64,000 nt of DNA from the NCBI GenBank assembly GCA_039000515.1, contig JBCFYV010003508.1, forward strand, positions 51,224,014-51,288,013. Reading direction: 5' to 3'. Made by a program: the position numbers and the translations under genes. This stretch comes from Timema cristinae. Taxonomy: Eukaryota > Arthropoda > Insecta > Phasmatodea > Timematidae. This document shows, piece by piece, positions 60,375 through 64,000 of the stretch. The stretch's first letter is position 1; every line of letters begins with the position of its first letter. The notes beneath the pieces are model-generated. The model made no database searches and was not told the origin of the DNA. It saw only the letters and a list, made by a program, of their open reading frames with translations.

Positions 60375-60505
60375 AGTTTATGAATAGAGGTTTGAATCCC
60401 ACACGAGCCTATAGAGTTATTTTCCCAACCACTTTCCATGCTAATGCAGGTGCTGCTCCTCTTATCTTATTAATACCTACCCTGCTATATTAAAATGTCA
60501 TGTAT
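60375..60505 (+). mobile_element. SINE body fragment inside the foldback-like element
   Basis: AGAGGTTTGAATCCCACACG is a good B box. TTATTTTCCCAACCACTTTC and CATGCTAATGCAGGTGCTGC match the SINE body. The tail is not recognisable. Confidence 0.5.
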
Positions 60506-61696
60506 CTAAGGATGTTTGTTTTTATCATGCAGTTTTGTTTCAGATGATATTGAACTACCGCAGACGAGGAAGGACAAGTGAAGCTTTTTGATTGTAGTTT
60601 TGTCTTGTTTTAATAAAGTAGACTGTATGGGGCCTTGGATTGTACTTTATTGTAATGGCTTTATGTTAATTGAACTAGAAAATGTACAATCACCATTATT
60701 AAGTTAGGCCTAGAATGGTTTTTAAGTTGGTATAAATAAACATTTCTTAATCAAATGTTTGAAAATGTTAAGATTTATAATTAACTGTACAATTTGTGTA
60801 GAGTGACTAGTATGCGAGCGAAATCTGTAGGAAAAATTCAAATTAAGATTAAACTAGTAGGTCTGAATACTTCACAATTAAATAATCAACTATACTAAGT
60901 TACCTACTTTTATTAATAAGATAAATTCAGTGTTTCAACATCATATCAAAAAACTTGTAAAAATAACACATAATGCGATAGCAACTAAAACATTTATAAA
61001 CTTTTTATTTTTTATTCACATACATAACAATAAACTTATGTTAATTTGATGTTGATTTTTTATTTGCGAGGCACTGGGGACATTGTGGCAAAGAACATTT
61101 GGGCTTGGGATTACTTTATGGCAAACGGTATTTATTAAGATGAGAAACGACGGAATATATAAATTTATATCGACCACAAGAAACAATTTAAAACTTCACA
61201 CGTTGTTTAAATTATGGCTCAGCCCTAACCTAACACTTTAAAACAACTGTTTTGAACATCTATGATGCAAATACAAATAAAAACCCCACTTGAAAATTAC
61301 TAAACGCTAAAACACACTAAAATAAACCCTTACCTAACTAAATTGGATAATATAAATACTTAAATATATGAAAATCCAAAGTAAGTAATGAACGCCATTA
61401 AAGTCGGGAAGTTAACGAGGGGGTAGACAGTCTCGTAAATAAGCAACAGATCTCGCGATGATGCAGTCGTGTCGCCAACTAACCGACCGGACAGACTCAC
61501 ATACGTCGGCAGCTCACGAGATCGTCCCGACGCGACATCGTCAACTAGTTCCCGTCCGGTCATAATAACCCTGCAGGGTTCGTTTACATCCCCCAAAAGA
61601 CGAGAGTCCGTGGCTACTTCCCTTGAATCATATCTTTAAACTATTTTAATGGTTGTAAACATTATATCTCTACTGCTTTCAAAATAAAGTGTCGGT

Positions 61697-61842
61697 GTAT
61701 GTATGTATGTATGTATGTATGTATGTATGTATGTATGTATGTATGTATGTATGTATGTATGTATGTATGTATGTATGTATGTATGTATGTATGTATGTAT
61801 GTATATATGTATGTAATGCATGTATGTAATGTATGTATGTGT
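61697..61842. repeat. (GTAT)n microsatellite
   Basis: About 29 perfect GTAT units are followed by degenerate ATGTATGTAATG copies. Repetitive open frames on both strands (YVCM and HTYI periods) are consequences of the repeat. Confidence 0.97.
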
Positions 61843-62455
61843 GGTATACACCCCCTTCTCCTCAACAGGACAAGGGCAGGTGAACACGTACAATAAGGTA
61901 AAGAGGGCATGAAAACAACAAGAAAAAGAGTTAATTGCAGAAGAGCGTTAGGACCGCATATTTGTTGACAGGCCTATACTTGGACCTATTCAATCATCTG
62001 CCGCCATGAACCCTTCTCAATCACCATCCACTACTATACCTAAAGACTCAAAAGGAACGGGACGAGAGTCTTTTGTTTGATCAGCCAAAATTACTTTGAA
62101 CTTGTAGATGTAAATTAAAGATTGCGAGTCTAATAAATAATTATTTATTTGAGAATAGATTAACAATAATTATATATGTATATTAGGGTGTCCCAAGATA
62201 CAAGGTAAAATTTTTTTTTTGCAAAGTTGAATACGCATACCCTCTATTTTTTTTCTATTTCACCTCAGTAACTTAAATAAAAAGTATTATTGCAATAAGA
62301 TAACGGTAACCCGTGCCGACTTTACTTCAAACTTGAACGTGAGATCTTGTACGGGGAATACTATGGAAAGATTGTAAAATGTATGTTTCTTTGGTACATA
62401 AGACACCATTTTAATCAAAGCAGATATTTATTAACATATTACAGTAAAAGAAACA
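61843..62455. other. Possible end of the downstream transposon
   Basis: No coding region. TTAGGGTGTCCCAAGATACA near 62185 looks like a transposon terminus in a plausible place for the 3' end of the element coded at 62456-64000. The partner end lies outside the window, so this cannot be tested here. Confidence 0.2.
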
Positions 62456-64000
62456 TTACTGATCATATTTTCGTTTCAATGTTTGCTTTTTACAGTCATG
62501 ATAGATCTTCGTGTGTTCTTGTACGCAACGAAACAAAAATTGTTTTTGTTCCTCCTTAACCGTTATTAATCCATGAAAGTCCTGCATTAGTTTTACTGCT
62601 CTTTCAGCTGTATCGTTCACTGCTCTAAGTATTGATTTCGTCTTTTTTGCGTCTAGAAAAGAAGCGTTATTCTCCCATGAAGAGGGACTCTCGTTGAGAA
62701 AACTATCATCAATTTTGAGTCTAGAAAACAATGAATGGCTTTTGACTGATATGAAATCATCGATGCTTTTTTCTGTAAAAAAAATGTAACAATTGCGTGA
62801 TATAAATAAATAACTAAATAAACAATTACAAAATCAATGTATCAAACTCACCATACAATGAACCACAAAGTTCTTCCTTCTATGGAATGTATCTTTTCTC
62901 ATGGGACGAGAAATTTTCTCTATGTAAATTTGCCACCATTTTTAATTTTGTTTCTTCGTCCACATCATCATCAAAAAGTGCTAATACTGCTATTTCATCA
63001 GTCAAATACCATAAATGCTGGAGAAATTTCTGTAAAGCAGCTTTCGAGATATTTTCATTAACATTTTCGTAAGCTTTCAAAGATTTCAAAAAGCACAAAT
63101 CTTTGTAGGGTGCTTTAACTGCCAAAATGCATTGAAGCCATGGTTTAACATAGATTGTTACGATAAACAAGCAGACATCTAACAGTTCTTTCGTATCCTT
63201 GGTGTTTAATTTCAGCTGAGAACTAAATAACGATAGTTTTAGGGAGTAAATCGCTCGGGCCATCCATCTAGCTTGGTGCATGGCACCCGGAGGTCTGATT
63301 TTAATTTTTTTTTCTGCATCTCCACCTATAAACACCATAGAAATTTCAATCAACTCTCGGTAGTCCTCTCTGACCTTAACATTTTTAAGTTCATCTCGGT
63401 AAAAGTCCAGCAAATTTTCAATTTTGGGTACGGTTCTGAACAGTTCCACTGTTTCTCTATAGCACTGTATTTTAGTGGAATCGATATTTTTCCAATCTCT
63501 TTATGCTTTTTAAAGAGTGGAATATCAGGGCTTGTTGTCATTTTTTTAATTTTCAGATCGAACATGGCCTTTAACACCAGTTCGTATACATGATGGCGGC
63601 AAGTGAAAAAAAGCATTTCCCTATCAAATTTTTACTCGAGGAGCGTACAAGCACCATTAAAACGACCTGTATTCGAAGCCGTAATATCACAACAGAGAAT
63701 TTGGACCTTGTTTTCGAGATTACAATCTAAGATCGCCTTCCAAATAGCCTGCGCCTGTTCTTTGCCTGAGGAATTATCCAGTCTCAGCACAGCAATGAGT
63801 TGTTATTTTAGTCCAAATGAAATAACAATAGGCAAGCGTTCTTCTTTCGATTTTCGAGCACTCAAAGCAGGCAACAGTTTGCTATCCCAATGTAAGGTCA
63901 CTACATCCGGTACATCGTTTTGAAAATAAATTTTTATGTTTTCCGCACGTTCCTTCCGTTTTTCTGTTAGGATTCTTTGAATTGAAGACTTACTTATCGG
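62456..64000 (-). pseudogene. Transposase-like protein pseudogene with intron; 5' end outside window
   Basis: The minus strand reads in from the window edge: RILTEKRKERAENIKIYF, then VVTLHWDSKLLPAL (about 63880), LPIVISFGLK, CCDITASNTGRFNGACTLLE (about 63690), FTCRHHVYELVLKAMFD, TSPDIPLFKK, RPPGAMHQARWMARAIYSLK (about 63280) and a Lys-rich C-terminus with a stop at 62456. I have seen this arrangement (HWDxK, CDxTxSNTGRxNGAC, CRHHxxE, GPDxPLFK, GAMHxARWM) in multicopy uncharacterised proteins of insects and cnidarians. I read it as a DDE-type transposase or relative, with the two Asp-containing blocks as active-site candidates. In-frame stops (after SFGLK, after TLLE, after KRYIP) and a shift near 63490 show decay. 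A small intron is at 62773-62851. Confidence 0.7.
62773..62851 (-). other. 79-bp GT-AG intron in the transposase-like pseudogene
   Basis: On the minus strand the donor is TATG|GTGAGTTTGA (62851) and the acceptor TTTTTTTTACAG|AAA (62773). Joining the exons keeps the frame (phase 1, giving Glu-Lys-Ser-Ile-Asp). A coherent in-frame intron supports a coding element that was once spliced, and argues against a processed retrocopy. Confidence 0.65.

Larger units (their letters stand above)
58637..61573. mobile_element. Foldback-like DNA element with 723-bp inverted arms
   Basis: The left arm (58637-59359) and right arm (60851-61573) are inverted copies of equal length. Ends read CAGGGTTATTCTGACCGGAC and, on the other strand, CAGGGTTATTATGACCGGAC. 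I see only about a dozen differences between arms. The outer ~190 bp are GC- and CpG-rich, the rest AT-rich. The 1.5-kb middle (59360-60850) has no recognisable transposase and contains SINE-body fragments at 60003-60135 and 60375-60505. CAG-type ends resemble hAT ends, but the 8 bp on either side do not match, so class is unassigned. The element is probably non-autonomous. Confidence 0.8.

Noticed and set aside
61636..61910. Short HTYI- or YVCM-repeat proteins
   Set aside because: Translation of a GTAT microsatellite.
62837..63923. Plus-strand frames of 61-106 codons over the last kilobase
   Set aside because: They are antisense shadows of the minus-strand transposase-like coding sequence.

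Overview
This window looks like repeat-dominated, gene-poor DNA from an animal nuclear genome, most likely an insect. The evidence is AT-rich sequence with no bacterial gene packing, GT-AG introns, tRNA-headed SINEs ending in TAA-type microsatellites, and decayed mariner, pogo/Tigger, hAT and non-LTR retrotransposon copies. A hemipteran or similar insect is plausible, but no single-copy host gene is visible to confirm it. I found no complete, intact host protein gene. Nearly all recognisable coding sequence belongs to dead transposable elements.

The most striking trait is minisatellite load. Fifteen tandem arrays with monomers of 22 to 90 bp total roughly 15.5 kb, about a quarter of the window. 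They are at 184-551 (46 bp), 3086-4623 (55), 5443-5585 (22), 8271-9075 (25), 10045-10540 (46), 13806-15634 (32), 17938-18466 (48), 23068-23866 (33), 24545-24765 (about 32), 26603-28314 (28), 33825-35493 (85/90), 44006-44325 (53), 46277-47080 (54), 50577-53786 (56/57) and 56101-57186 (27). Several show higher-order repeats (550, 480, 510 and 560 bp). The long open frames across these arrays arise because many monomers are multiples of three and lack stops; I do not call them genes.

Layout. 1-9.4 kb: SINEs and four arrays in AT-rich DNA. 9.4-18.5 kb: three more arrays, a full-length SINE with a target-site duplication (11826-12150) and unassigned sequence. 18.5-24.8 kb: a promoter-like GC-rich island (19.6-20.4 kb), an 822-bp hAT-type element with a perfect 8-bp duplication (21524-22345), SINEs and a 33-bp array. 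24.8-32.5 kb: the 28-bp array, then a decayed pogo/Tigger transposase with a C-terminal PHD-like finger (30132-32297, minus). 32.5-36.1 kb: the 85/90-bp array, a second promoter-like island and a minus-strand SINE. 37.2-38.8 kb: a dead LINE. 44.0-47.8 kb: a nest in which a second dead LINE has grown a 53-bp minisatellite from its own reverse-transcriptase motif, a mariner lies next to it, and a 1.38-kb retroposon made of a VNTR, a unique region and an A-rich tail has split the mariner with a 12-bp duplication. 50.6-55.6 kb: the 3.2-kb array followed by a third dead LINE. 56.1-57.3 kb: a 27-bp array joined to a SINE. 58.1-61.6 kb: a small palindromic element and a 2.94-kb element with 723-bp inverted arms. 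62.4-64.0 kb: a minus-strand transposase-like pseudogene with an intron, running off the window end.

The best candidate for something undescribed is the composite VNTR retroposon in the mariner. With the RT-derived 53-bp array and the SINE-joined 27-bp array, it suggests that some minisatellites here are born from, and may travel within, retroelements.
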